In this document: positions 13,767-19,787 of the stretch, piece after piece
How positions within the stretch are numbered: the stretch's first letter is position 1
Layout: the number at the start of each line of letters is the position of its first letter
Made by a program: the position numbers and the translations under genes
Assembly: GCA_034435435.1 (NCBI GenBank)
Contig: DAOTXN010000044.1
Location: forward strand, 1-19,846
Source of the DNA: DAOTXN01 sp034435435
Lineage (GTDB): Bacteria; Chloroflexota; Anaerolineae; S140-20
Reading direction: 5' to 3'
DNA length: 19,846 bases
The notes under the pieces: model-generated
Databases searched by the model: none
Told to the model about the DNA's origin: nothing
Seen by the model: only the letters and a program-made list of their open reading frames with translations

Positions 13767-14942
13767 ATGCGGTACCGAACACATCAGGGCGAACGATTGT
13801 CTGAAATTGGCGTCGGGTGCTACGGATTGAGCGGCGCTTACGGCCAAAAAGACCCCGCCGAGTACATCCGCACGCTGCGCCGCGCCCACGAGCTGGGCGT
13901 GACCTTTTTCGACACCGCCGACGTGTACGGTCCCGCCGAGGAAGTGCTGGGCGAGGCAGTCGCGCCGTTCCGCGACGAGGTGTGGATCGCCACCAAGGTC
14001 GGGGCGCGGGCCGACGGCAAGCCCGACTGTTCGCTCGAAAACGTGCGCGCCTCGTGCGAGGCCAGCCTGCGCAGACTCGACATCGACGTCATCGACCTGT
14101 ACCAGATTCACTTTGACGACCCCGCCACAGCCGTCGAAGAAACGGCGGCGGCGCTGGAAGGACTGAAAGCGGCCGGCAAAATTCGACACTATGGCGTGGG
14201 CCACCTGCCCCTGCCCCGGCTGCAGGCATTTCTGCAAGCCGGGCGGCCCTTTTCCGAACTGCTAGAGTTCAACGTCGTGGCCCGCAAGGCGCAGGAGCAA
14301 GTCATCCCGTTGTGTCGTGAGCACGACGTGGCCGTGCTGGCTTTTAGCGTGACCGGGCGCGGGTTGCTGACCGGCGCAATCGGCCCCAACCCTAGCTTCG
14401 AGGAAGGAGACATTCGCAACGTTGACCCGCTCTTTCAGCGCGAGCGGCTCGCATCGGGGCTGCGGGTGACAGAGCGCCTGCGCGAGATCGGCCAGCGCCA
14501 CGGAAAAACGCCCGCCCAGATGGCTATCGCCTGGGCCCTGGCCCAGCCCGGCATCGTGTGCGCCCTCACCGGCCCCTCGACGATCCCACACCTGGAGGAG
14601 AATTTGGGCGCTGCGGGCTGGGAATTCCCGCCGGATGCGCTGGCCGAGTTGGAGCAATTCCTGCACGGCGAAGAAGAGGGGTTGCGAGACCAGCAGGTTC
14701 AAAACGTCCGCGCTTTGCTGGAACGCCCGTTAGACCCGCCAAGCGCCTTCACCGACCTGGTTTACTTGCTGGAGACGCTGGTCGAGGTGGGTGTGGCGGA
14801 CGAAAGCACCATCTTGCCGCTGTTCCATCGGCTGTTGGGGGGCCGGACGCAAGAGAGAGAGGCTGCGCAAGTCCACATGAGTGCGATTCAGGCAGAACTG
14901 CGCGAGACGTTCCTGCCTCAACTCAACGATTCCCAGGTGTGA
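13767..14942 (+). CDS. Aldo/keto reductase with a C-terminal helical extension
   Basis: This 391-residue protein has an (alpha/beta)8-barrel with the aldo/keto reductase tetrad: Asp49 (FFDTAD), Tyr54 (DVYG), Lys77 (ATKVG) and His115 (YQIHF). Other barrel markers follow (GKIRHYGVGHL, LEFNVVARKAQEQVIPLCREHDVAVLAFS, GRGLLTGAI, AIAWALAQPGIVCALTGPST). It probably reduces a carbonyl compound with NADPH in the cytoplasm; the substrate cannot be told. The barrel ends near residue 310. About 75 extra residues (EEEGLRDQQVQNVRALLERPL, TDLVYLLETLVEVGVADEST, RTQEREAAQVHMSAIQAEL) form a helical tail unusual for the family. The GGAAG-containing end of the HEPN remnant lies upstream, and the NUDIX gene follows after six bases. 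Confidence 0.88.
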   Translation: MRYRTHQGERLSEIGVGCYGLSGAYGQKDPAEYIRTLRRAHELGVTFFDTADVYGPAEEVLGEAVAPFRDEVWIATKVGARADGKPDCSLENVRASCEASLRRLDIDVIDLYQIHFDDPATAVEETAAALEGLKAAGKIRHYGVGHLPLPRLQAFLQAGRPFSELLEFNVVARKAQEQVIPLCREHDVAVLAFSVTGRGLLTGAIGPNPSFEEGDIRNVDPLFQRERLASGLRVTERLREIGQRHGKTPAQMAIAWALAQPGIVCALTGPSTIPHLEENLGAAGWEFPPDALAELEQFLHGEEEGLRDQQVQNVRALLERPLDPPSAFTDLVYLLETLVEVGVADESTILPLFHRLLGGRTQEREAAQVHMSAIQAELRETFLPQLNDSQV

Positions 14943-14948
14943 GGCAAA

Positions 14949-15407
14949 ATGGCTCGCGCGCCGTTCAACGTACAGGTGTTCCTTTACCGCCAGACCGACG
15001 CCGGCGATTTCGAGGTTGCTCTGTTCAAACGCTCCGACGCCGGATTCTGGCAGGGCGTCGCCGGTGGGGGCGAGGGCGACGAGACGCCCTTGCAGGCCGC
15101 CCGGCGCGAAACCTGCGAAGAAACCGGCCTGCTCCCCGACGCGCCGTTCCTGCAACTGGATACGGTCATGCCCGTCCCCGTCACCGAGTTCAGCGCCAGC
15201 CATTTGTGGGGCGACGACCTGTACGTGATCCCCCAGTACACGTTTGGCGTCTTGGTCGGCGACGACCCGATTGTGCTCTCGCGCGAGCACACGGAATATC
15301 GCTGGCTGTCATACGTCGAGGCCCGCCGGCTGGTGCAGTTTGAGGGCAGCAAGATCGCATTGTGGGAATTAGACCGGCGCGTGCGGGGCCTGGGACCGCG
15401 CGATTAG
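14949..15407 (+). CDS. NUDIX hydrolase, dihydroneopterin-triphosphatase (NudB)-like
   Basis: This 152-residue protein has a complete NUDIX box, G-x5-E-x7-R-E-x2-E-E-x-G-L (residues 39-61, with Glu54, Glu57 and Glu58). It is preceded by FEVALFKRSDAGFWQGVAGG. The C-terminal half (YTFGVLV, then EHTEYRWLSYVEARRLVQF and SKIALWELDRRV) resembles NudB-type dihydroneopterin triphosphate diphosphatases of folate synthesis. Other nucleoside-diphosphate-linked substrates remain possible. It lies six bases after the aldo/keto reductase gene and is likely co-transcribed. Its TAG overlaps the TAA of the convergent GNAT gene by two bases. Confidence 0.82.
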   Translation: MARAPFNVQVFLYRQTDAGDFEVALFKRSDAGFWQGVAGGGEGDETPLQAARRETCEETGLLPDAPFLQLDTVMPVPVTEFSASHLWGDDLYVIPQYTFGVLVGDDPIVLSREHTEYRWLSYVEARRLVQFEGSKIALWELDRRVRGLGPRD

Positions 15408-15874
15408 TCGTCGTCCGCGGCTGCTAACGGGAAGGTCAACCACGGCAACATGCGATGCGGATCCACCGTCGAAGGTTGCTCCCCGATCCGCTGCATCCCC
15501 ATCGCCCGGTAGAACCCCTCGGCGTGGGGATCGCTAACTACCGTCATGCGTTCAAATCCCAATCGCCGCGCCGTCTCGACGGCGTGCCGCCAGAGCCGTC
15601 TGCCGAACCCGCGCCCGATGGCGTCCGGCTCGACGAAGAAATTGTCCAGATCAACCGCGGCTCCTTGCTCGCGCAGGCTATAAAAGCCGACGATTTGACC
15701 TTCGGCCTCCAAGACCCAGCATAAAATCAAGTGATTGAGCGTGAGGGTCAGGTCGGCGCGACAGGCCTCCAGAAACGCCGCGTCATAGCCCCAGTAGCCT
15801 TTGGAGCGCAGCGCCAGCTCGCTCAAGGTCCCTGCTTCCTCAGATCGGGCGCAGCGGATGTGTCCCTCGCCCAC
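15404..15874 (-). CDS. GNAT family N-acetyltransferase
   Basis: This 156-residue single GNAT domain transfers acetyl from acetyl-CoA to an amine. The early RSKGYWGYDAAFLEACRADLTL is typical of the subgroup with a SKxYWGY motif. Strand 4 and the acetyl-CoA loop are LDNFFVEPDAIGRGFGRRLW, with the G-R-G-F-G pyrophosphate-binding turn at 87-91. RMTVVSDPHAEGFYRAMGMQRIGE is the late GNAT strand and helix. The substrate is unknown. The start is GTG at 15874, with GAAGGAG five bases upstream. The stop codon overlaps that of the NUDIX gene (TTAG at 15404-15407), leaving no room for a terminator between them. Confidence 0.85.
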   Translation of the reverse strand: MGEGHIRCARSEEAGTLSELALRSKGYWGYDAAFLEACRADLTLTLNHLILCWVLEAEGQIVGFYSLREQGAAVDLDNFFVEPDAIGRGFGRRLWRHAVETARRLGFERMTVVSDPHAEGFYRAMGMQRIGEQPSTVDPHRMLPWLTFPLAAADDD

Positions 15875-15915
15875 GCTTCTCCTTCAAAGTGATTTCAGAG
15901 CACAGAACGGTCGGA

Positions 15916-15944
15916 ATTGTAGCACATCGAGTCGGGCAAATCAA
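15916..15944 (-). promoter_or_regulatory. Predicted promoter of the GNAT gene
   Basis: On the minus strand: -35 TTGATT (15939-15944), 17-base spacer, -10 TACAAT (15916-15921) preceded by TGC (extended -10). It is back-to-back with the exonuclease promoter: the two -35 boxes are seven bases apart. Confidence 0.6.
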
Positions 15945-15951
15945 TGTCGGC

Positions 15952-15980
15952 TTGTCCGGCGAAAGGCGGTATGCTACAAT
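15952..15980 (+). promoter_or_regulatory. Predicted promoter of the exonuclease III gene
   Basis: -35 TTGTCC (15952-15957), 17-base spacer, extended -10 TGCTACAAT (TACAAT at 15975-15980). The transcription start would be near 15987, leaving a leader of about 205 bases, most of it the inserted MITE-like element. Confidence 0.65.
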
Positions 15981-16026
15981 GAGCGACAATGATCAGTGAG
16001 CAAGTGACGATACTGAATTACTACTA

Positions 16027-16184
16027 CACAGGAGGTAACTGCTCAGCCCAAATACATAAAAGCGGCAAACCCAAAGCCATTCGACAGGATTCACAAGATT
16101 CACAGGATGGAATTCGTGGAAAAATCCTGTAAATCCTGTAAATCTTGTCCAAAGAGCTACCAGGGTGAGCAGTTACCACAGGAG
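16027..16184. mobile_element. 142-bp MITE-like element (IS66-type ends) with its 8-bp target duplication
   Basis: The element runs from 16035 to 16176. Its ends are perfect 11-base inverted repeats, GTAACTGCTCA and TGAGCAGTTAC, and similarity extends a few bases inward. It is flanked by an exact eight-base direct repeat, CACAGGAG (16027-16034 and 16177-16184). GTAA termini and eight-base target duplications are the hallmarks of the IS66 family, so this is probably a non-autonomous IS66 derivative; no transposase is encoded. The duplicated 8-mer contains AGGAG, so the insertion recreated a Shine-Dalgarno before the exonuclease gene. Confidence 0.75.
16083..16149. repeat. Inner imperfect inverted repeat of the MITE-like element
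   Basis: The arms at 16083-16108 (starting GACAGGATTCACAAGATT) and 16124-16149 (starting ATCCTGTAAATCCTGTAA) pair at 22 of 26 positions, plus one G-U, around a 15-base loop. Each arm is itself made of a repeated 9-mer (ATTCACAGG/ATCCTGTAA type). The same ATCCTGTAAATCCTG wording occurs as a dispersed intergenic repeat in many bacteria. In the mRNA it would form a long hairpin in the exonuclease leader. Confidence 0.7.
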
Positions 16185-16193
16185 AGTAAACCG

Positions 16194-16976
16194 ATGCAGG
16201 ACACGCTTACGCTCATGTCGTGGAATGTCAACGGCGTCCGCGCTGTGCACAACAAGGGCTTTCTGGACTGGCTTGCGCAGACCGCCCCCGACATCCTGTG
16301 CCTGCAAGAGACCCGCGCCGAGGAAGGCCAGTTAGCGCCAGAGCTGGCCCAACCGCCCGGCTATCGCGGCTACTGGAACGCCTCGCGCCGTAAAAAGGGC
16401 TACAGCGGCACGGCGCTGCTCACCCGGTCCGAGCCGTTGGAGGTCTCGTTCGGGCTGGGGGTGGACGAGTTCGATCAAGAGGGGCGCACGGTCATCGCGC
16501 GTTACCCGGCATTCACGCTGATCAACTGCTACTTTCCCAACGGCGGGCGCGACCACAGCCGCGTGCCGTTCAAGCTGGCCTTTTACGCGGCCTTTTTGGA
16601 AAAATGCGAGGCCCTGCGCGCCCAGGGCCAGGCCGTGATCTTTTGCGGCGACGTCAACACGTCGCACAAAGAGATCGACTTGACTCACCCCAAAGCCAAC
16701 CAAAACACCACCGGCTTTTTGCCCGCAGAACGGGCCTGGATCGACCGGGTGGTTGAGGCGGGATACGTGGACACCTTTCGCCACTTTTACCCCGACCTGC
16801 CGGAGCAGTACACCTGGTGGTCGGTGCCCACGCGCGCCCGCGAGCGCAACATCGGCTGGCGGCTGGACTATTTTTTCATCGTGCGCGAGGCGCTGGAGCG
16901 CGTGACGGGCGCTTTCATCCTGCCCGACGTGAGCGGCAGCGACCACTGCCCGGTGGGTATCAATCTGTCCAAGTAG
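16194..16976 (+). CDS. xth: Exodeoxyribonuclease III / AP endonuclease
   Basis: This 260-residue enzyme cuts DNA at abasic sites and removes 3' blocking groups in base-excision repair. All EEP-fold catalytic motifs are present: SWNVNG (Asn11, Asn13), LCLQE (Glu39), LINCYFPNGG (Tyr113), FCGDVNTSHKEIDL (Asp153, Asn155), GWRLDYFF, and SGSDHCPV (Asp250, His251). Length is normal for the family. The start at ATG 16194 is chosen because AGGAG (16180-16184) lies nine bases upstream and the protein then begins MQDTLTLMSWN, as usual. The longer frame from 16107 reads through the MITE-like insertion. Its TAG stop is the first codon of the palindrome shared with the convergent amidohydrolase. Confidence 0.93.
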   Translation: MQDTLTLMSWNVNGVRAVHNKGFLDWLAQTAPDILCLQETRAEEGQLAPELAQPPGYRGYWNASRRKKGYSGTALLTRSEPLEVSFGLGVDEFDQEGRTVIARYPAFTLINCYFPNGGRDHSRVPFKLAFYAAFLEKCEALRAQGQAVIFCGDVNTSHKEIDLTHPKANQNTTGFLPAERAWIDRVVEAGYVDTFRHFYPDLPEQYTWWSVPTRARERNIGWRLDYFFIVREALERVTGAFILPDVSGSDHCPVGINLSK

Positions 16977-16998
16977 GACAAGTTGCCAACTTGTCCTA
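16974..16998. terminator. Perfect palindrome containing both stop codons of a convergent gene pair (copy 2)
   Basis: Two perfect 12-base arms, TAGGACAAGTTG and CAACTTGTCCTA, surround a single central C. The first three bases are the TAG of the exonuclease gene; the last three are, on the minus strand, the TAG of the amidohydrolase gene. It is a near-copy of 1374-1397. A hairpin with a small loop is expected in both transcripts, so a bidirectional terminator is the simplest role. Confidence 0.7.
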
Positions 16999-18159
16999 CC
17001 GCTGTTTGAGCAGCCGCACCGCCGCCTCGGCCAGCACCGCCGCGCCAATTGGCAACGCCGACTCGTCGATGTCAAAGATGGGGCTGTGGTGCGGGCGGTG
17101 CTCCTGCCCGATCTGTACACCCAATCCGATCATCACGCCCGGCGCTTGCTGGGCCATGTAGCTGAAATCCTCTGCCCCCATCACCGGCTCTGGCGGGTGC
17201 AGGCCCTCTGGTCCCAGCAACTCTTTGACGACCTGCTCGACTACCTCGGCCACGTGCGGGTCGTTGTACAGCGACGGATAACCCTTTTGAATCTCCAACT
17301 GATAGTCGCCGCCCAGCGCGCGGGCCAGGCCGAACGCCTTTTCCAGCTCGTCCCATAGCTTCTGGCGGGTCTCGGCGTCAAAGCTGCGGATCGTCCCCTC
17401 GATCTGAACCTCGTTGGGGATCACGTTAGAGGCCGCGCCCGCGTGCACCGATCCGATGGAAATGACGGTCGGGCGCAGGGGGCTGATGCGCCGCGCTCGA
17501 ATCCCGTGTATCACATTGACCACCTGGGCCATGATAAAGATCGGGTCCACCCCCATGTGCGGCGACGCGCCGTGACACCCATTGCCGACAATCGTGGCTT
17601 TGAAACTGTCTACGGCGGCCGAAACAAAACCGCTGCCGGTCTCGACTTTGCCGGCGGGCGTGTGGCTGCCCACGTGCAGCGCCAGGACCGCGTCCAGGTT
17701 TGCCAGCGCCCCCTCTTCGACCATCAACAACCCGCCACTCTTGAGGTCCTCGTCCCAGTTCTCTTCGGCCGGTTGGAACAAAAACCGGATTTCGCCCGCC
17801 GGCCGCTCGTCCATCTCGCTGAGCATTCGGGCGATGCCCAACAGGATGGCCGTGTGCGCGTCGTGACCGCAGGCGTGCATCACGCCGGGCGTCTGCGAGG
17901 CGTAGGGCGCGGCGTTGGACTCTTGCAGCGGTAGGGCGTCCATGTCGGCCCGGATGCCCACGGCGGGCCGACCCTGGCCCAGATAGCCCACCACGCCGGT
18001 GCGGGCCACGCCGGTCTGCACGCGCAGACCCAGCTTTTGCAGCTCGCCGGCCACCAGCGCCGCCGTGCGGCGCTCCTGAAAGGCCAATTCCGGGTGCATG
18101 TGGATGTCCCGTCGCCAGGCGATGATTTGGTCTTGAATGGCTCGCGCGCGTTCTAACAT
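16996..18159 (-). CDS. M20D family amidohydrolase (N-acyl-amino-acid/hippurate hydrolase-like)
   Basis: This 387-residue metallo-hydrolase cleaves N-acyl amino acids or related amides. The M20D signatures are in order: RRDIHMHPELAFQE (16-29), GIRADMDALPLQE (68-80), HACGHDAHTA with Cys97, His99 and His102, FQPAEEN with Glu132-Glu133, LALHVGSH with His162, and HHSPIFDIDE near the end with His358. The lid/dimer domain has GNGCHGASPHMGVDPI. It is probably cytoplasmic; no signal peptide is seen. AAGGAG lies just before the ATG at 18159. It is a different subfamily from the M20 dipeptidase at 2219-3568. Its stop codon is part of the shared palindrome. Confidence 0.9.
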   Translation of the reverse strand: MLERARAIQDQIIAWRRDIHMHPELAFQERRTAALVAGELQKLGLRVQTGVARTGVVGYLGQGRPAVGIRADMDALPLQESNAAPYASQTPGVMHACGHDAHTAILLGIARMLSEMDERPAGEIRFLFQPAEENWDEDLKSGGLLMVEEGALANLDAVLALHVGSHTPAGKVETGSGFVSAAVDSFKATIVGNGCHGASPHMGVDPIFIMAQVVNVIHGIRARRISPLRPTVISIGSVHAGAASNVIPNEVQIEGTIRSFDAETRQKLWDELEKAFGLARALGGDYQLEIQKGYPSLYNDPHVAEVVEQVVKELLGPEGLHPPEPVMGAEDFSYMAQQAPGVMIGLGVQIGQEHRPHHSPIFDIDESALPIGAAVLAEAAVRLLKQR

Positions 18160-18207
18160 TTTCTGCTCCTTTGTGTCTTTGTGGTTGATTCAAACCAGAC
18201 TTGGACA

Positions 18208-18236
18208 ATCCTACCATACCTGTTCATCTCTGGCAA
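18208..18236 (-). promoter_or_regulatory. Predicted promoter of the amidohydrolase gene
   Basis: On the minus strand: -35 TTGCCA (18231-18236), 17-base spacer, -10 TAGGAT (18208-18213), about 49 bases before the ATG. It is divergent from the promoter at 18254-18282, and both use TTGCCA as the -35 box. Confidence 0.5.
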
Positions 18237-18253
18237 TTGCCCGGCGCTCCCGG

Positions 18254-18282
18254 TTGCCATCCCACTCAAATTCCGTTAAAAT
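18254..18282 (+). promoter_or_regulatory. Predicted promoter of the thiolase-like gene
   Basis: -35 TTGCCA (18254-18259), 17-base spacer, -10 TAAAAT (18277-18282). Each hexamer is one mismatch from consensus. The leader to the ATG at 18403 would be about 114 bases. Confidence 0.65.
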
Positions 18283-18313
18283 AGGGCGTGTCGGTCTCGG
18301 CCAACTGCAACGT

Positions 18314-18342
18314 CGAAAGGAGGTTGCCACCCAGACCTTTCG
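18314..18342 (+). promoter_or_regulatory. Leader hairpin enclosing a strong Shine-Dalgarno-like sequence
   Basis: CGAAAGG (18314-18320) pairs perfectly with CCTTTCG (18336-18342), with GGT and ACC able to pair inside. The left arm is part of AAAGGAGGT, a near-perfect ribosome-binding sequence with no suitable start codon 5-10 bases downstream. It may be a regulatory leader element or a chance match. Confidence 0.35.
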
Positions 18343-18402
18343 TGACCCGACTAGAATCCATTTCTCCATTGACTTTCCCCTGATGAGAATAAGGAGCGTT
18401 AC

Positions 18403-19557
18403 ATGAATCGTCAAGTCGCCATCGTTGGCGTCGGGTGGAGCGGCTACCGCTCCATCACACCCGACCTATCCTACAAAGAGCTGATGTTCGAAGCAGCGAC
18501 CCACGCCTACGCCGACGCGGGCATTGACCCACGCAACGACGTGGACGGCTTTGTGACCACCGCCGAAGACATGCACGAGGGCACCAGCATCTTTGACGAA
18601 TACGTGCCCGACCAATTAGGGGCCAAGCAGCGCCCCATGCACACCATCACCGGCGACGGACTGCACGGCCTGGCCGCCGCCTATATGCAAATCGCCTCCG
18701 GCCTGATGGACGTCGTCGTACTGGAAGCTCACAGCAAGGCCAGCAACATCCTCACTTTGCCCGAAATCACCGCCTTTGCTCTGGACCCGGTGTTCAACCG
18801 CCCGCTGCGCGCTCACCCCTACTTTATCGCCGGGCTGGAGATGAATCGCTATCTCATCGAGAGCGGCGCCTCGCTCGAAGCGTGCGCTTACGTGGCGGCC
18901 AAGAACAAACGCAATGCCATGCTCAACCCTTTGGCGGCCTTTCCCGCCGACATCGATGTGAGTGACGTGTTGCTCAGCCCGCCGGTAGCCGAGCCGCTGA
19001 CTCGACTGCAAATTGCCCCCCACGCCGACGGCTGCATCGTGATGGTGCTGGCCGGCGAGCAGACCGCCCAGGCGCTGAGCGACGCGCCGGTGTGGGTGCG
19101 CGGCCTGGGTTGGGCCAACGACACGGCCACGCTAGAGAGCCGTCCGTGGGGCGAGGCGGTCTATGCCGAGCTGGCGGCCCAGATGGCCTACCGCACCGCC
19201 GGTATCCGCAGCCCGCGCACCGAGATTGATTTCGCCGAGGTAGACGATGCGTTCGCCTACAAAGAGCTGCAACACCTGGAAGCGCTGGGACTGGTGGACG
19301 CAGGGCGGGCCGGCGAGTGGACGCTGGCCGGCTGCACCGAGGCCAGCGGCGAGTTCCCGGTCAACGTGTCGGGCGGCAGCCTGGGCTGCGGGCACTTGCT
19401 GGACGCCTCGGGCCTGGCCCGCGCGCTCGAAGTCGTGCTGCAACTGCGCGGCGAGGCCGGTCAGCGCCAGTTGGAAGGCGTGGAAACCGGTCTGGCCTTC
19501 GCCTGGCGCGGCGTGCCCACCACGGCCGGCGCGGCTGTTGTTTTGGGTATAGATTAA
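18403..19557 (+). CDS. Thiolase-fold protein lacking the catalytic cysteines
   Basis: This 384-residue protein has the two-half thiolase fold of the SCP2/archaeal acetyl-CoA acetyltransferase type. It begins RQVAIVGVGWSGY, and ELMFEAATHAYADAGIDPRNDVDGFV is the usual first helix and turn. GDGLHGLAAAYMQIASGLMDVVVLEA is the nucleophile loop region. The middle has IDFAEVDDAFAYKELQHLEALGL (NEAF-like), and the end VSGGSLGCGHLLDASGLARALE is the GHP-x-GA-like loop. The nucleophile cysteine expected near residues 83-88 is absent, and the C-terminal C-x-G-G region reads AWRGVPTTAG, also without cysteine. It may bind an acyl-CoA or act as a partner subunit rather than catalyse condensation. AAGGAG (18391-18396) precedes the ATG. 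No DUF35 or HMG-CoA synthase-like partner is visible before the window ends. Confidence 0.78.
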   Translation: MNRQVAIVGVGWSGYRSITPDLSYKELMFEAATHAYADAGIDPRNDVDGFVTTAEDMHEGTSIFDEYVPDQLGAKQRPMHTITGDGLHGLAAAYMQIASGLMDVVVLEAHSKASNILTLPEITAFALDPVFNRPLRAHPYFIAGLEMNRYLIESGASLEACAYVAAKNKRNAMLNPLAAFPADIDVSDVLLSPPVAEPLTRLQIAPHADGCIVMVLAGEQTAQALSDAPVWVRGLGWANDTATLESRPWGEAVYAELAAQMAYRTAGIRSPRTEIDFAEVDDAFAYKELQHLEALGLVDAGRAGEWTLAGCTEASGEFPVNVSGGSLGCGHLLDASGLARALEVVLQLRGEAGQRQLEGVETGLAFAWRGVPTTAGAAVVLGID

Positions 19558-19711
19558 CCGCAAAGACACCATGACACATAACCCAACTCAAGCTCACCGG
19601 CAAGCGCCTCGGATTCCTGATCAATTTCAACGTGCCTTTAATCAAGCAGGGCATTCAGCGCTTCGTCCTATAACCTTTGTGTCTTTCTTGGTGTCTTGGC
19701 GTCTTGGTGGT
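19558..19711. repeat. CAAAGACACC / GGTGTCTT repeats bracketing a gene remnant
   Basis: On the left, CGCAAAGACACCATGACAC (19559-19577). On the right, TTTGTGTCTT, GGTGTCTTGG and CGTCTTGGTGGT (19676-19711). The right side is an imperfect inverted copy of the left, with internal ten-base tandem units. A related piece, CTTTGTGTCTTTGTGGTT, lies at 18169-18186, just before the amidohydrolase start. These low-complexity repeats are common around GxxExxY genes, as I recall. Confidence 0.5.
19575..19673 (+). pseudogene. C-terminal remnant of a GxxExxY family protein
   Basis: This frame ends at TAA 19671-19673 and reads QLKLTGKRLGFLINFNVPLI, then KQGIQRFVL. That is the typical end of GxxExxY proteins (about 125 residues; a YLKLTGxxxGLLINFNVxxLKxGIxR ending). 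The G-x-x-E-x-x-Y motif and the rest of the N-terminal three quarters are missing. Upstream is a stop and then repeat sequence. It is a degraded fragment of a gene that is often dispersed in multiple copies, here bracketed by the CAAAGACACC-type repeats. Confidence 0.75.
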
Positions 19712-19724
19712 AAGTGTCGCCTGC

Positions 19725-19787
19725 CAATAGATCGTTTCGCAAGCGCAGCACATTAACAACCAGATAACCGTCAATAGAACGTTTCGC
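19725..19787 (+). repeat. Direct repeat CAATAGAWCGTTTCGC
   Basis: Two 16-base copies, at 19725-19740 and 19772-19787, differ at one base and start 47 bases apart in the final intergenic stretch. Their role is unknown; two copies of a regulator site or an element end are possible. Confidence 0.55.

Noticed and set aside
13767..14942. The aldo/keto reductase C-terminal tail as a separate gene or fusion domain
   Set aside because: It is continuous in frame with the barrel and matches no domain I recognise, so it is noted only as a helical extension.
15989..16132. 47-residue plus-strand frame before the exonuclease gene
   Set aside because: More than half of it lies inside the MITE-like element, so the present frame is an insertion by-product; only its first 16 codons are kept as a speculative leader peptide.
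16107..16193. 29-residue N-terminal extension of exonuclease III
   Set aside because: It is encoded by the MITE-like element and duplication, and the ATG at 16194 has a good ribosome site and the usual family start.
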